The notes: generated from the sequence alone by a model not told the origin. A stretch of 64,000 bases of DNA from Sabethes cyaneus (GCF_943734655.1 NC_071354.1:72173338-72237337), one strand, 5' to 3'. Positions 12,265-24,439 are shown, counted from the first letter of the stretch. Numbers and translations: made by a program.

Positions 12265-13715
12265 GTTCAAATCCACCCTGGACAGTTAATTAATTTTTCA
12301 CAGTTTGCATATCATTTTTCCCAGTTCTTCCTATGTTCGTTCTTCACAAAAACACATTTATTCCGGCAATTTACAGGAAAAAAATATAATATTTCATTTT
12401 TAAATTTATCGTTCAATGCTTTATAGTACAAACAACCACGCCATTCCGTCACTGCCGACATTTAGACGGAGTGAAGACCTGACGTGGGTCAACGCACATG
12501 CATGTGCCACTTAAGCTTGTCGAATATTTGAAGCGAAGTTCCTAAATAAAAGACACGCTGCACAAAAAAACCTCACCGCATACCAAAAATTCCAGCGTCC
12601 AAGCGAATAAAGGACGGTTGCTCTAATGTGCATAAAACGACGCAAAATTCCTCGAAATTATTCCGCACATCGCAAGCTTCCATCGACACACACAGATCGC
12701 CGCACGTGTTCCTCGCAGTCCGAAGGAAAAGAGGCCAAAATTCTTCGCTCCGAAATTATGTTTCCAGTTTCTGTCTTACTGCAGGCAGCCAGGCTGCCCG
12801 ATTCAAACCCCAAGCCCAACAACCTGCTCACCACGATACGTGAACCTGTTTCGCAAATATGAAAAAAAAAAAGTGTTATTAACCTGCCCTGCTGTCAGGC
12901 CCTCCTGGACCCGCAGCGAGAACACACCCGCGGGATGATGAACAATCAATTTTTCATCTTGCTTCAACCGGGTTGACTTTCGCCGACCATCTGCTGTTTT
13001 GGTCAATTTGGCATCCTTTTTAAGATATAAGGTCTGAATCTAAAATCAACACTTATTTCATGAACAGCAGCAATAATTTTGGCAATAAAAAATAAATCTA
13101 TACCTTACTGAAAAATTAGTAGCTGTATTTTCATTGCATAATTTAACATCGATGCCAGACAGTACCTCAACTGATTGCATAAGCACGAATCGAGCAAGCA
13201 CAAGACCGACAGAAATACACGCAAAATCAGATGAAACAATCTATGTAGCATAGCAATCGTCAGCGCGATCCAAGGGAAAGCATGACGTTATTCACTGGAT
13301 TGTACCCAAAATGATTTTATGTCGCTTTTTCTTCTTGATACTTACGTACCTACCCGCTAACAAGTTTTTTTGCTGCTGTGGAATGCAGAGAGCAGCGGTG
13401 ACAATTAAATTAACATTTAGCATTATATTTTATTTATTTACCTTTAATGATTTATTGATTGGTTTTGTGACACCAATAGTAATGCTTTAGTCGTTCTCTA
13501 AGCTTGCGCAATGCGTTGGCTGAAAAGAAAATTGAAAAGCTTAAAACATCTATTGTAGGTTTAGTAATCGTGCACTCATTCGGTAGGTTGTTTTATAAAC
13601 AAACTCTATGTTTTCTTACCATTACCATTATCACTAATATATTCGATTATTTTTTAAAAAATAAGAGTTATCCAATTCAAAGCCATCACAATCATATTCT
13701 GGGAAATTAAGAAAT
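12265..13715. other. Non-genic stretch
   Basis: No coding region, RNA gene or element end is recognisable. Short frames around 12626-13006 have no familiar motif. Confidence 0.5.
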
Positions 13716-13719
13716 GATT

Positions 13720-13925
13720 ACTAGTCGCCAATTCGTTGCGCGTCTCGACACACGCAAGTCGGCTTCAACCTGGTCGAGCCATCTAGCACTTTGGGCCCCT
13801 CTATTCCTGGTCCCGGTGGGGTTCTTGAAGAGAACGGATTACACTGCACAGTCGCCCGGCATCATTGCGACGTAGCCGGCCCACCGTAGTCTCCCAACTT
13901 TCGCCAGATGTACGATTCTCTGTGA
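13720..13925 (-). pseudogene. RTE-type LINE relic, 3' end only
   Basis: Minus-strand translation in pieces gives LRWAGYVAMMPGD, FKNPTGTRNRGAQSARWLDQ and RRATNWRLV, the C-terminal block of RTE-type polyproteins. The same block is seen at 31640-31980, 36130-36260 and 48040-48240. 5'-truncated, as is usual for LINEs. Confidence 0.75.
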
Positions 13926-15690
13926 CAAATAATGCATTTTTAAGTTCCTACTACCAGGGAATCAAAATATCATTGTTCATACGCAGAAATAATCGACAAA
14001 AACGAAGAGCGATAAACCAGTCATTTACAGTCTATAAAACAAACATACGTAGCAACTAGAATGTATCACGATAACAAAATAATAGGACAAATGAATGTCC
14101 CTTCACACCAGCAACCAAGACAACTTTTGATGAGAATATATCTTGATACTGTAACCAGTGACCGTATGGCAACCCAAGAATGCCGAGATTAAACGCGAGT
14201 AGCTCGTATTAAATGAATAAAAAGACAAGAAAATAGTTGTCATTGGTCACAGGTATTGACTCTAACAAATCCCACAAATGACACGACGAGAAGCAACCGC
14301 AGTACTTCTACTCACCGCCAGAGGACTCATGCGTGACAATAGACGACCGAAGAAAAGCGGTGCAAACGACGGAAAATGGGGAGGAATTAATGGGAGCGCA
14401 GTTGGAGAGCGCGAAATGTTATCCGCCATCCTGAACGATCTAATAATCCGGCTAACCTGAAAGCGAAAGGTCGCAAAGATCAAAGACTGCAAACCAACAA
14501 AAAGGAAGCAGTAGAGCCACAAAGGTTGGCTAAATAAAGAGTAAAGTTACAGCTGAAAGGTGAAAGGTGAAAGAGTGGAGAAGAGGATCGTGCCGGATAT
14601 ACTGGTCGTTCAGGTAAAATGTTAAGCCGGATGTAAGCGGAAAAAAGCCTCCAACTGACGCCCACCTTCCATTTTCTATTTCCCCCCATTGTGCTCACAG
14701 GACCTCATTGTATAGTTTTGTATACCTCGTATACTGAGGATTAACCCGATCCCGTGGCCCGGTCGCTATAATACCGGCCGTAAGTGTGAGCACGTTGGCA
14801 TCAGAGACGGTGATCGACGCCCATACGTATCCTCCCAATACCCAGAAAGGAAAGCGGCGGCGGTGTCCGGAAGGTGCGAAGCGGAAGTAGGCGACTGCGG
14901 ACGGAAAGGGGGCCCCGAAGTGAAAGTAGAAAAGTTAAAGAGGTAGGAGATAGACAGTAAGAAAGTGGGTTGAATAAAGTGTCGACAGAGAAGAATAAAA
15001 GGGAGTTTGCTTGAGATCGATTCCAAGTGTTTTCTTGTCCGGTAGCCAAGAGCGTATGCCGACCCTGAGGCAGTGAAGAGGGGAGTCTCCGCACTGCTGT
15101 GTGTGTCCTCTACCCGCTAGTTACAATACACACTCGCTCTCACAAGCGTTTGTTGTTGGTAATGCAGGTATACAATAAAATATGTCTTTGTCGCCAGTCA
15201 GCTGGTTAAAATAATACTTTATCAGCAACTTGAACAAAAAGGACAAACAGCAAAAACCTTAAGAAAAAGACTAGCTTGCTTTGACCTAAAGTCTGACGTA
15301 CAAAAGTTATCAACGTTACCTTGGTAACTACCAAATATTGCCGCTGCCGACATAGTGTGACATGATTGGGATTGCTTTTGTTTCGTACAATACGTATTGT
15401 AGACAGCAGTGTGACTTTTTCGCAGGCAACAACATAGTTGTCGTGAAACATCTGTATCCACGATTAACAGCTACGATAACTTGTCTTTATCCTAACTTCC
15501 ATGCAATAGTGACAAACTTTCATTATACATTATCGCAACATTTTGAAGAAAGGACAAAATATTTGTCTCTTGTGCGTTCGTGATTTTTACTACCAATTTT
15601 TTGGTTGAAAAGCTACTCAAAATATGAGTTTGTACACTTTAGGAACATTTTGAGTAGTTTTAACCAAGTTTTAGCTAAATGCAACCAATT
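13926..15690. other. Unassigned stretch, possibly LTR-derived in its centre
   Basis: 14560-15190 is GC-richer than its surroundings, with TATA-like and AATAAA-like words and a palindromic TGTGCTCACA near 14690. This would suit LTR debris, but I could not find paired ends or a target duplication. No coding region is seen. Confidence 0.3.
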
Positions 15691-15699
15691 TACGGGTAA

Positions 15700-18510
15700 A
15701 CGCATTTAAGAGTGTACGCCACTCTCCGCTATCCGTTTGTACGCCGCCAAAACTAATCCGCAATACTTTTCGTTCAAATAGGGCAAATGCAGGTACGTCT
15801 TCCGTAAGCAAAGTTACTGTCTCAAGTCCGTAGAGGACTACCGGTCTGATTAGCGTTTTGTACTTCGTCAGCTTTGTGCGGCGGCGTATGCTCCTTGATC
15901 GAAGTGTCAAGGGAAAAGTAGGCTCGACTTCCAGCTTGAATGCGTCGTTGAATCTCCTTACTCGTACTGTTGTAGGCGGTGACCAGAGATCCCAAATATA
16001 CGAACTCATCAACCACTTTTAGTTCATCGTCATCAATAGTCACTGTCCGTAGGAGGCAGCTAGCGTTGTTTTCTCTGGAGCCTCTTCCTAGCATATATTT
16101 GGTTTACGATGCAATGTTTTATAACCTAATCCTCCTAGCCTCCATTTTTAGTCTGACGAAGATTGCCTCCGCCGTGCCAAGGTTTCTAGTAATGATGCCG
16201 AGATCGTCTGGGAAGACTAGGAGCTGGCTACTCTTGCTGAAGATCGTGCAGGAAGCGTTGAACAGCCGCGTCAGTTTGTCCGGAAAACCGTACTCGTGCA
16301 TTATCTGCAGCTTTTCGCGTTCAACTGTATCGTATGCTGCCCTGAAATCCACGAAAATATGAAGCGTGGGCATTTTGTATTCTCGACATTTGTGAAGGAT
16401 TTGTCGGAGAGTAAAAATTTAATCTGTAGTAGCATGGATAATAAAATCTGAGAGAGCACCTTGTAGGCGACGTTGACCAGCGTAATGCTGCGGTAGTTAC
16501 AGCTATCTTGCTGGTTGCCCTTTTTAGTATGGGATAGATTGCACCTTTCATCCACTCCTGCGGTAGTTTTTTCTCCTCCCAAATCCTTGCAATTATCAAG
16601 TACAGTGCCGTTGCTAGCGGTTCTTGGCCATTTTTGAAGAGTTCTGCCAGGAGTCGGCCCTTTTCGGAGGTAATTATTCTTCAACAGACCGGTTTCTCTC
16701 GGGACGCGGCACGCTGTAGTCGTTTGTGGGCACTCCTAGGTCAACTTCCGCTGCGTATCCTGCTAAACCGCCGTTGAGGTGCTCATCGAAGATCTGCTTC
16801 CCCCTGTCGACCACCACGCACTCGTTTGTGATTAGATCTCCTCCCTCGTTCTGTCAGGTTTCGGTGTGTAGCCCTTACGAGTTTGGTTGTTCCAGCTCCT
16901 CACGATCTCTGTCCTCCTTTTGGCGCCTCCTCAGAATTCGTGGTCAACTCATTACGCGCTCGTCGATATTTGGTCAAATTCTCTCTCGTTGATATGCTTA
17001 GATAGTTTTTCCAAGCTCTTTTTTTCCTCTCTACCGCTTGTTGACGTTCCTCGTCATACTAATCATTTCGTGCGCTCGAAGGTTCCGCACCTAGCACCGC
17101 GGTTGCGGCCTCGTTGACGGCCGAGTGAATCATACTTCATCCATTTCTGAAACATACTTCCATCCGAAGCACCTAGCTCCACAGAGGAAAGCAGAGCTTC
17201 ATCCAGCACGCGCGCGTAGTTTTCGACAATTGACGGGTTGTTTAATTACTGAATATTTGACCGAGGAGGGCAGTTTTGTCGCGAGGTATAAACCGTCGAT
17301 AGTTGAGCGCACGTGTACTGCTACTAGGTAATAGTTCGAGTCGATTTTTGCAGCCCGAAGATGTTCGGAGCGAATGTCCGTGTTGGCCGAAAAAAACCGA
17401 CCCTCGATGAGTATATGGTCGATTTGGTTCGAGGTTCGTTGGTCAGGTGATATCCAGGTGGCTTTGTGGATATCTTTGTGGAGAACGAAAGTGCTTCTGA
17501 TCAGCAAACCTCGGGAAGCTGCAAAGTTGATGCATTGCTGGCCGTTATCGTTCGTGTCGGTGTGCAGGCTATGGGACCCGATCAACCGTTTATACATTGC
17601 TTCCCTGCCGACCTGGGCGTTCATATCCCCGATGACGATCTTGTCGTACGTTGCCACCAGCTGCGCATAGAACGTTTCCTTCTCGTCACTGGGTCTACCT
17701 TCATGAGGACAATGCACGTTTATGATGGCGTAGTTGAACACACACATCCTCGCTGTCGTGGCTCTCCTTTTAATGACTGTAATTTTCACGATTTGGAGCA
17801 TAATTCAGCTCCAAATCTACCATCGACATAACTTTCTAACTCCGATGAAACACGTCCGTCCAAGCTTACATCCTCCAAAAAACTGCCTCTCTTGTTTCGC
17901 GCAGCGCTTTTAATAAACTCGCAACCGCAATTCGAAACGAACGATTCGCTCTCCTTCCCTCTGTTCTGCTCAGACAACAGAGTGTTGAGCCACGCATTTT
18001 GTGCGCACGATGCATGATCTCGTTCACACATGCAGAGGAATTCTTACACTCATACCAGTAAACAAGATCTATATGCCAACACCATTTTGTAACACGGAAA
18101 GGAATACAAACATTTATAACCTAACTGGATTAATTATCCAACCAATTTATTTTGCCTGACACATTCCCTACACTCGCGTTGATCGCTTTCCAGTCCATCA
18201 TGCTATCCTGCATTTTGCCCAACACTACGAAGCTCGTTTTCAGCTCGTTGGTCGCTCCACCACCGCTCTGGTAAAATTGGGCATTGCCCTCACGGATCCT
18301 CCACAGCTTCTCGCCTTTGTGACAGATCTCCTGCAGTGTCATGACGCCAAACTTTCGGGGTTCTAACTGATCGAGCAGCACTCTGTGCACCTACGATCTG
18401 CAGTTCCAAACACCAAGTTTCTATTCCATGTCCTTATTTCGCCGCCTTTGTCCATGCCGAATGTTCCGAATAGAATTTTCTTGATTCTCTTTAGTGGCGT
18501 AAGGTGAAAC
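15700..18510 (-). pseudogene. RTE-type LINE, degenerate copy (endonuclease to RT), split by a solo LTR
   Basis: Reading down the minus strand, 18390-18175 gives the endonuclease start (FGVMTLQEIC), and 17750-17199 gives NYAIINVHCPHEG, IVIGDMNAQVGRE and SNQIDHILIEGRFF. 16990-16300 gives the linker and RT start (GEKTTAGVDE, NYRSITLVNVAYKVLSQILL, FVDFRAAYDTVEREKLQ). 16094-15671 gives EFVYLGSLVTAYNSTSKEIQ, LIRPVVLYGLETVTLL and RKVLRISFGGV. There are many frameshifts and stops, and the YADD region is lost. Family 2 in this window (with 34842-36420 and 42012-43558). Confidence 0.85.
17754..18172. mobile_element. 419-bp solo-LTR-like insertion with 5-bp target duplication
   Basis: The insert runs TGTCGTGG to CCCTACA on the plus strand (TGTAGGG to CCACGACA on the minus strand). 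CTCGC flanks it at 17749-17753 and 18173-18177. The paralogous LINE copy near 43345-43370 reads straight through this point, so the boundaries are confirmed. TG..CA ends with a 5-bp duplication fit a solo long terminal repeat (copia, gypsy or BEL-Pao type). There is no coding region. It might belong to the copia family seen at 18690-18850, but this is not shown. Confidence 0.82.
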
Positions 18511-18689
18511 AAAAGTGAAAAATTTATATTTACTAGGTTACGTGGATGCTTTGATCGCCCAACAAACATTTCATTTGAACAGTACTTTATTCAGCCGGTA
18601 TATAGCCAATGTTCAGGAATCAAGCGCTTAATAAGCAATTATACATCAAAAATGTCTGTGGGCCGTTGTTCGGTCTGAATGTCTACTAT

Positions 18690-18850
18690 TTCTAACATTT
18701 CTTCTCGATCTGATCCGGATAAATTCCTACTTCATAGCGTAACTTCTCTAGTCGAATCAGGCGGAGTGGCTTTGTGAGTACGTTGACCAACATGGACTTT
18801 GTTGGCCAATACTTCTTTTTGATGTTTTTCACTATAGTGTCTGCCGATGA
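18690..18850 (-). pseudogene. Ty1/copia pol relic (RNase H C-terminus)
   Basis: The minus-strand frame reads KYWPTKSMLVNVLTKPLRLI, then RLEKLRYEVGIYPDQIEKKC before a stop. This is the conserved PTK-ML-DVLTK-L end of copia-type RNase H. Upstream pol is missing. 18511-18689 is probably 3' untranslated or flanking DNA. Confidence 0.8.
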
Positions 18851-19028
18851 TTTCAAAACCGAGCTCTCCAGAACGGAACAACAACGGCCGTAAAGTTTTG
18901 TTTAGAGCAGGAACTGGTGTTGAGGAAAATTTTCAGGAGGGTATTTTCAGCAGGTTTCTCAATTCAGCCTATTTGCCTTTTCTTTCGACAATTAAAATAC
19001 TTTGCCGACATACACTTTTAATATGTCA

Positions 19029-19690
19029 GGGTTTATCTCCAATTCTCGTCGTAGTAAGTAAAGCCATTCTAATTTTCATCATTTGTTGGATGGATTTAAT
19101 GAATAATTCAAAAGATCTTGTGCTGATTTGACTAAAACACACTAACCTTCTGATCCGTGAACTTTGAAATCACTAACAAACGATTTTTAATGCATATTAT
19201 TGAAATTACGCAACTGACTTTATTTCTTAAATTCGTCGTACCGTTTTAAAATCCGTCCATCAAAAGTTTTCACGTCCGAACTAAAAATCACAATAATGTT
19301 TTCGAAGCTAACGCGCATGTATTTGTGTAGGACGGCGTGAAAAATGTTATTCTGCGAAATTTCTGCAAGTCAGGCAAGTTTTCCTGGCTGTAAAATAACG
19401 ACAATGCCTTGCGTGAGTTGTTTTCATTGATGAATGACGGAAATTAAAACGATTAGTCCACATTTTCTTCTTCGTCGCACGAAAAAACGTAGGAAATTTG
19501 GCTTCTTTAATGATAAAAAGTATTCAAATAGATCTCAGCTCACCTTGATTGATCGCGTATGGTAGACAACAAACCAAAATACTAGGGGATAACTAGTTTT
19601 GCATTCTGTGTCATAAAAATGCTGATATTTTTAATAATTAGTTTTGGATTGTCCGGGAATAGGCAATTACGACGAAGCAGCAACATACCC
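19029..19690 (+). mobile_element. GGGT..ACCC non-autonomous element, copy 1 (662 bp)
   Basis: It begins GGGTTTATCTCC and ends GCAACATACCC, followed by TA. The whole length is shared with 54922-55594 (same strand) and 44381-45117 (opposite strand). GTCGTA/TACGAC motifs lie just inside both ends. No coding potential. The left flank CA probably replaces an original TA. Confidence 0.85.
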
Positions 19691-20094
19691 TAACTATTCT
19701 CTCGAGATTGTAAGTAATCTACTATTTTTTATTCAAAGAACGTCAAAATCTGTTCTTCCACTAGAACTAGGCCATAGGCCGAAAAAATAGATGCAATCGC
19801 TTAATGGGTCGAAAATACCCTCCTTCTAGCGATTACGCAAATAATAATTTAATTTTCAATTAATGTTCGTAACCTGATTTATTGATTTAACCTATTTAAC
19901 CTGATCGCATGAACACATATCCACCTCATAAGTGAGTGCTATAATAGCATTTCATCGCAACTGAGACATTGAACAAAAATAGTTTAACGACATTACTATA
20001 TAGTTCTTAGCATTTTATATAAAAAACATTACATTTTTATCCCCAATGGATATAAACAACAAATTAGTTGTAATGAAACATAAAATTGTTAAGG
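19691..20094. other. AAMP 3' flank
   Basis: AT-rich sequence between the element end and the AAMP stop codon. It contains the candidate poly(A) signal and nothing else recognisable. Confidence 0.5.
19878..19883 (-). terminator. Candidate poly(A) signal for AAMP
   Basis: TTTATT on the plus strand reads AATAAA on the minus strand, about 215 bases past the AAMP stop codon. The stretch is AT-rich, so chance occurrence is possible. Confidence 0.35.
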
Positions 20095-20296
20095 CTACTG
20101 CAATTTAAAAATCTTTGCAGTTCCGTCCTCAGAGGTGGAAAGCACCAAATTCCTTGCCTTATCGTAGGAAAGATCCAAAATATCCTTTCGATGTCCTAAT
20201 AAATCGTAGATTAGTCTTCCGCTTCGTAGATCCCAAACCCTTATTATTCCTCCAAGAGTTCCTCCAATCAAAGTACAGTCTTTTCCCCAAAGCAAC
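20095..20296 (-). CDS. AAMP: AAMP exon 3 (last two WD blades, stop)
   Basis: 202 nt after a 63-bp intron (acceptor TTTGATTACAG). It encodes LLWGKDCTLIGGTLGGIIRV, WDLRSGRLIYDLLGHRKDI and the final TAKIFKLQ before TAG. The first base completes the Arg codon left by exon 2. Confidence 0.93.
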
Positions 20297-21417
20297 CTGT
20301 AATCAAACAATGGATGATTAACAGAATGTTTAGCTCCGCTACTTATGGGCCATTTTTACCTCATTATACCCGCTTCTGTGGGATTTTCACATTCCACACG
20401 AGGAGACTGTCTTGCCAAATCCCACACGGTAACCTTGCCGTTCAATGTTCCCGTCGCGGCAACCTTAATTTCGAAATCTGGATTGTCAATCACGATCGCA
20501 TCAACGGAAGAAGTCCATTCAACCGGTAACATCGCCACGAATCCGGTGGGCCTGAAAAGGACTACCTTTCCCTCTTCACTCCCTGTTGCAATCAGCTGAC
20601 TATCACGATCGATCGACATCGAAATAATGTTGCTAACCTGTCCACTTGACGTACTCGGGGCAACGTCCAACGATGTAGTACTGGTTTTCAGATCCCAAAT
20701 CTTAAATGCACCGTTTCCATACCCTGCAGCGAGACTTTTTCCATCGTTCGTCAATTTTGCTACGTCACATTTCTCTCCAAAACCCTGCAACACTTTACAA
20801 TCTCCGGAAGGTATCCGCCAGACGTAAATTTCTCCACTATCTGCTCCCGCCAACAGAACGTGTGCTCCGAAATGCCACTTAAGCCAGCACATGTCCCCCA
20901 TCGTAAATTCCCATACCTTCTTAAAATCCTGTGTAACCTTAAACACCTGTATCAGCCCGGCGATGTCGCCGGTCGCCAAAAATGTTCCGTCGTAGCTAAA
21001 CTCACAACCAATAACCGAGTCCGAGTGTCCAGGAACTTCAAACTTAACTGCCCCGCTTGTCGTATTCCAAACATATGCTTTATCATCCTCGCCACCGGTT
21101 ACTGCTAAGTCTTCAGTAGGATGCAGGGAACCGCAGAATACTGGCGCGGTATGTTTCTCGAATGTAAGTAAAGCGTCATCCCGTTCCGGAATGTAATCAC
21201 CATAATCGTCACCATCGTTTACCGAATCGTCACTGTCTGAATCTTGGTTTTATTTGAATTAGTGAGATTAATGAAAATGGAATAATCACCTACCTTCCAT
21301 TTCATTTTGCAATTGCTCTAAGACTTCATCCGCTTCGCCGACGTAAATAAGCTCATCATCATCCGCTTCTTCTTGGTCCAACGAATACGGCGACATGGGA
21401 GGAGTGTTGTCCCTCAT
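20095..21417 (-). CDS. AAMP: AAMP-type WD40 repeat protein, complete, 3 exons, 400 aa
   Basis: The exons 21417-21294, 21236-20360 and 20296-20095 (minus strand) join in frame to 401 codons including TAG. The N-terminus (residues 1 to about 60) is acidic (MSPYSLDQEEADDDELIYVG, then DSDDS and DDYGDYIPERDD). Eight WD-type blades follow, ending in VWN, VFK, VWR, IWD, LFR, VWD, VWD and IFK. This acidic leader plus eight-blade layout and length match angio-associated migratory cell protein. Family knowledge: AAMP is a conserved, broadly expressed cytoplasmic scaffold linked to ribosome biogenesis (yeast Sqt1-like) and to cell migration. The ATG at 21417 has A at -3. No operon-like neighbour exists. 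The gene lies between a GGGT..ACCC element and a MITE cluster and is intact. Confidence 0.93.
20360..21236 (-). CDS. AAMP: AAMP exon 2 (six WD blades)
   Basis: 877 nt after a 57-bp intron (acceptor ATTCAG). It is open throughout in one frame and carries the first six WD blades: HTAPVFCGSLHPTEDLAVTG starts blade 1 and GKVTVWDLARQSP ends blade 6. The donor is GTAAAA. Confidence 0.93.
21294..21417 (-). CDS. AAMP: AAMP exon 1
   Basis: 124 nt from the ATG to the donor GTAGGT. It encodes the acidic leader, including EADEVLEQLQNEMEG/D. The split Asp codon is completed in exon 2. Confidence 0.9.
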
Positions 21418-21941
21418 TTTGCTGCAAATTTCGACGCAAAACTTGGATAATTACTTACAGGATAGCCGGCACTGTACTACCCGATCCGTCCAAAGTAAAA
21501 TTCAAAACAAGACAGAACTCTGAAGCGGCAGCGGCACATGTGCTTTTGACAGCTGCTCTACGGCAACGACGGCAACAAACAACGCAAACAACACGGACGG
21601 TCATAAAATGTAGGGTGCCTATTACTAAAGTGACGCAGACGGCTAGTGATGTGTGATTAGTTTTCCATCAGGCTTTCGATTAAAAGAATGTTAAGGTGAA
21701 ATTAGCAGTCATCGATTCTGCCAATTTCCAAAGCAATTTTTTGTTTGAAACAAAAATTCTTTTCATGAAAATATATTCGCTGTGTTCAGATTGTCAAGAA
21801 GAGAGCAGTATTTATAATTTTTCAAACAGAACCCCGCGTTTGGGCCCAAAAACTGCTTCCGAAATTGGGCTTTCCGACGAAAAGTTAATGACTGCTAATT
21901 TCCCGTTAAATATTTTCGATTTTAATTTATTTTTTATTTGT
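21418..21941. promoter_or_regulatory. AAMP upstream region
   Basis: This should contain the AAMP promoter and 5' UTR (minus-strand gene). The 21480-21620 portion is GC-richer, with CAACGACGGCAACAAAC-type repeats. I see no convincing TATA box or initiator. Confidence 0.35.
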
Positions 21942-22252
21942 TTAAGCGGGGTACGCTGCTGAAAAGTAATGGGTAAAAAGATAGGACAAGAAATGCTCAA
22001 GAAATCGATTTCTTTTACGATTTCTTAAGCAGTACGCACCTCATAAGAAATATTATTTCACGTCCAGATGACGTTGGTTTACACGCAAGTGAATTAAAAC
22101 GTCACTTTTCCGTACGGAATAATATCCGGCGCAATTATTACCACAAGAAAAAATGACAGGTGGTTGCTTGCATTGGAGTTGTCAAAATTTCTTCGGTAAA
22201 TAACAAGATTTTTTCTTGAGCTGTTTTCTTTTCAGCAGCGTACCCCGCTTTA
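21942..22252. mobile_element. TTAA-flanked MITE with GCGGGGTACGCTGC ends
   Basis: A 22-bp inverted repeat starts GCGGGGTACGCTGCTGAAAA at 21946 and closes at 22248. TTAA lies on the left and TTTA (one change) on the right. About 300 bp, no reading frame. An inner stretch near 22073-22130 is shared with 26813-26860. Confidence 0.78.
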
Positions 22253-22354
22253 GCTGAAATTTTGCATAGATGCCCCGAATAAAAATGTACAGCGAAAACG
22301 CATTGTATTTTACGACTAAACTGAGTGACCCCTGTATTCAAAAAAATCAGAAGG

Positions 22355-22790
22355 GTTGTATTCCAGGCCCAACCGCGTAGCTGGCGTAGACTACGTTAGG
22401 CGGGTTTTTGCGAAGAAACCTTGACTTGTCTTCTTGACTTGACGGTGATCTAAACCTACACCAATTTGATATCTGTGCTTGGGAAGTAAGCCAAAACAAG
22501 TGACCAAGTTCCCTCATTTCAACAAGATTTCTTAACACCGCGATTAAACCTAGACCATTTTGATGTCCTTGCTTGGGAAGTACATCAGAAACAGTGACAA
22601 AGCCCCCTCGTGCCTACAGATTTCTTACGAACGTGATTAAACCTAGTCAAATTTGATGTCAGTGTTAGGGAAGTGTGCCAGAAAAAATGACACAAGCTCG
22701 TTGTCCCAACAGATCGCAAATTCTTTACTGCAAGACGATTAAACCTAGGCGAACTTGATATCTGTGTTGGAAAAATGTGCTACAGCTGTA
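22355..22790 (+). repeat. Roughly 97-bp tandem repeat with a 75-bp leader block
   Basis: The units contain GATTAAACCTAG, TTGATRTCTGTG, GGGAAGT and CAGA/ACAAGATTTCTTA motifs. They start near 22445, 22542, 22634 and 22736. The leader 22358-22434 (GTATTCCAGGCCCAACCGCG) recurs at 24363-24438. An inverted relative of the unit is present at 25610-25780. Confidence 0.75.
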
Positions 22791-23940
22791 GTGTTCGGTT
22801 TTAATACGGCGCTGTATGAATACGCATGCTTGCCGCTTCATTAGAAGTGTAGTGAAAAGATGTGCTGTTGATAAAATAGGATTGAATTGGTAAAATTCCT
22901 TCAACGTGGGAAACCATGGATAATAAAAACAATCTTTAATTTCAGTAAGGTAGCAGAAAAGCAATACCCAGTAAACCATTTAGTTTGTATATCTCGATTG
23001 CAACTGAGGTATACGAAATCATATCTGAACGAAAAAGTTATATTTCACGCCATATAAGAACATATATGTACCAAAGTGGAGGCGATATACTTGCGAAAAT
23101 TTTGACAACTATTTGTAATTCTATTTTGCGCAGTTTTTATAACACGCAACTAAATACTACTGAATATATGATATAGATATAATCAAATATTGCAATTGTC
23201 TATCCTGCTTTATAATTCACAGTCATGAATTGTATATGAAGACACGCACGACTGCAAAACAACTTATTGTTCACTTCGATTTGACATACTCTAATCATTA
23301 TACAACTCCAATATGAAATTGACATGAAAACGATTTAATGTGAACTTTCTATTACGATTTTGTGTTATCTGGGTAGTTTGTGTTCTTGATTTTGTTAAAT
23401 TGTTTTCAAATGCACAATCTTTTGAGAATTGAACGTATGCAATATTACTACTTTGATAAATGTTACATACAACGCAAGTAGCATGTATATATGTTGCATA
23501 TAGCATGTACACATTAAAAATCGAATGATTACAAGCATGAATACATGCTACTATCACTACAAAGAGACTTACGTAGTCCTGCGTCACCCGTATATGCGGT
23601 CGTGTCTTGTACACAACCTTTCTAATTTTTTATGCCAGTGAAATGGATTTAAACGTTCTTTTTCTGTTCGTCCTGATGAATAGAATCCAACAACTGCGCC
23701 CTTTTGCACCGATTTTTTCAGAAATTTGAAGCAAGCGAAGTTTCCAAACACATTACTTGGCAGCCATATTTGAAATTTTAAACTGGTTGTCAAAGTTTGA
23801 CAATGAGATTCCCCTTATGATGAATCTCAGACACACACACATTTGCATATATAATGTAAATACATTATCTGAACATGTGTGATGTTTGTTTACCACGCAC
23901 ACTGCAGCGACACTGGCATTCTATATATATTGATTATACT
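22791..23940. other. Non-genic AT-rich stretch
   Basis: No gene, element end or RNA is recognisable. Short frames lack familiar motifs. Confidence 0.45.
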
Positions 23941-23947
23941 GTTGTAT

Positions 23948-24360
23948 CACAGAACAGAAGTGGAAGTAGAAATCCAAACACGTAGGGTAACCAACGTATT
24001 TTGGACCCCCTCAGCAGCTGTACGTAATTTGGACACTTACAGCAAAATCAAATGCAAGTGTCCAAATTATGTACAGCTGCTGATGGGGTCCAAAATAGGT
24101 TGGTTACCCTACATGCTACTTTCTACAGATACTAGCGAACCTGGCGGTAGCGGGTCACTTTTTCCCACGAAAACACACGAACGCATACGAATGCACACGA
24201 AAGCATGTGAAATCTGCTATGCGATTGGCAGCGAACGTTCTGCTTATATTGCTGTTATTCGCTTCTATGCGAAAACCTTCCCAAAGAAAAAGAAAAATGA
24301 AAAAGTCTCTGTTACCAGTTTTGATCGCCGAATCGTTCGGACTTCCACTTCTGTTCTGTG
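23948..24360. mobile_element. 413-bp MITE with CACAGAACAGAAGTGGAAGT ends
   Basis: The 20-bp inverted repeats are at 23948-23967 and 24341-24360. GTTGTAT flanks both sides (23941-23947 and 24361-24367). The right flank continues into the GTATTCCAGGCCC repeat that is also present at 22358. A second MITE is nested at 23982-24112. Confidence 0.75.
23982..24112. mobile_element. Near-perfect 131-bp hairpin element nested in the 413-bp MITE
   Basis: The arms GTAGGGTAACCAACGTATTT and its inverted partner enclose a short loop near 24045. The pairing includes TTTGGACCCC and CAGCAGCTGTAC. The ends can be read as TA plus GGGTAACC, consistent with a TA-duplicating element. Confidence 0.78.
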
Positions 24361-24439
24361 GTTGTATTCCAGGCCCAACCGCGTAGCTGGCGTAGAACTA
24401 CGTTAGGTGGGTTTTTGCGAAGAAACCTTGACTTGTCTT

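Noticed and set aside
14690..15132. Possible solo LTR starting TGTGCTCACA
   Set aside because: No matching 5-bp duplication could be found at any plausible end and there is no paralogous empty site in the window.
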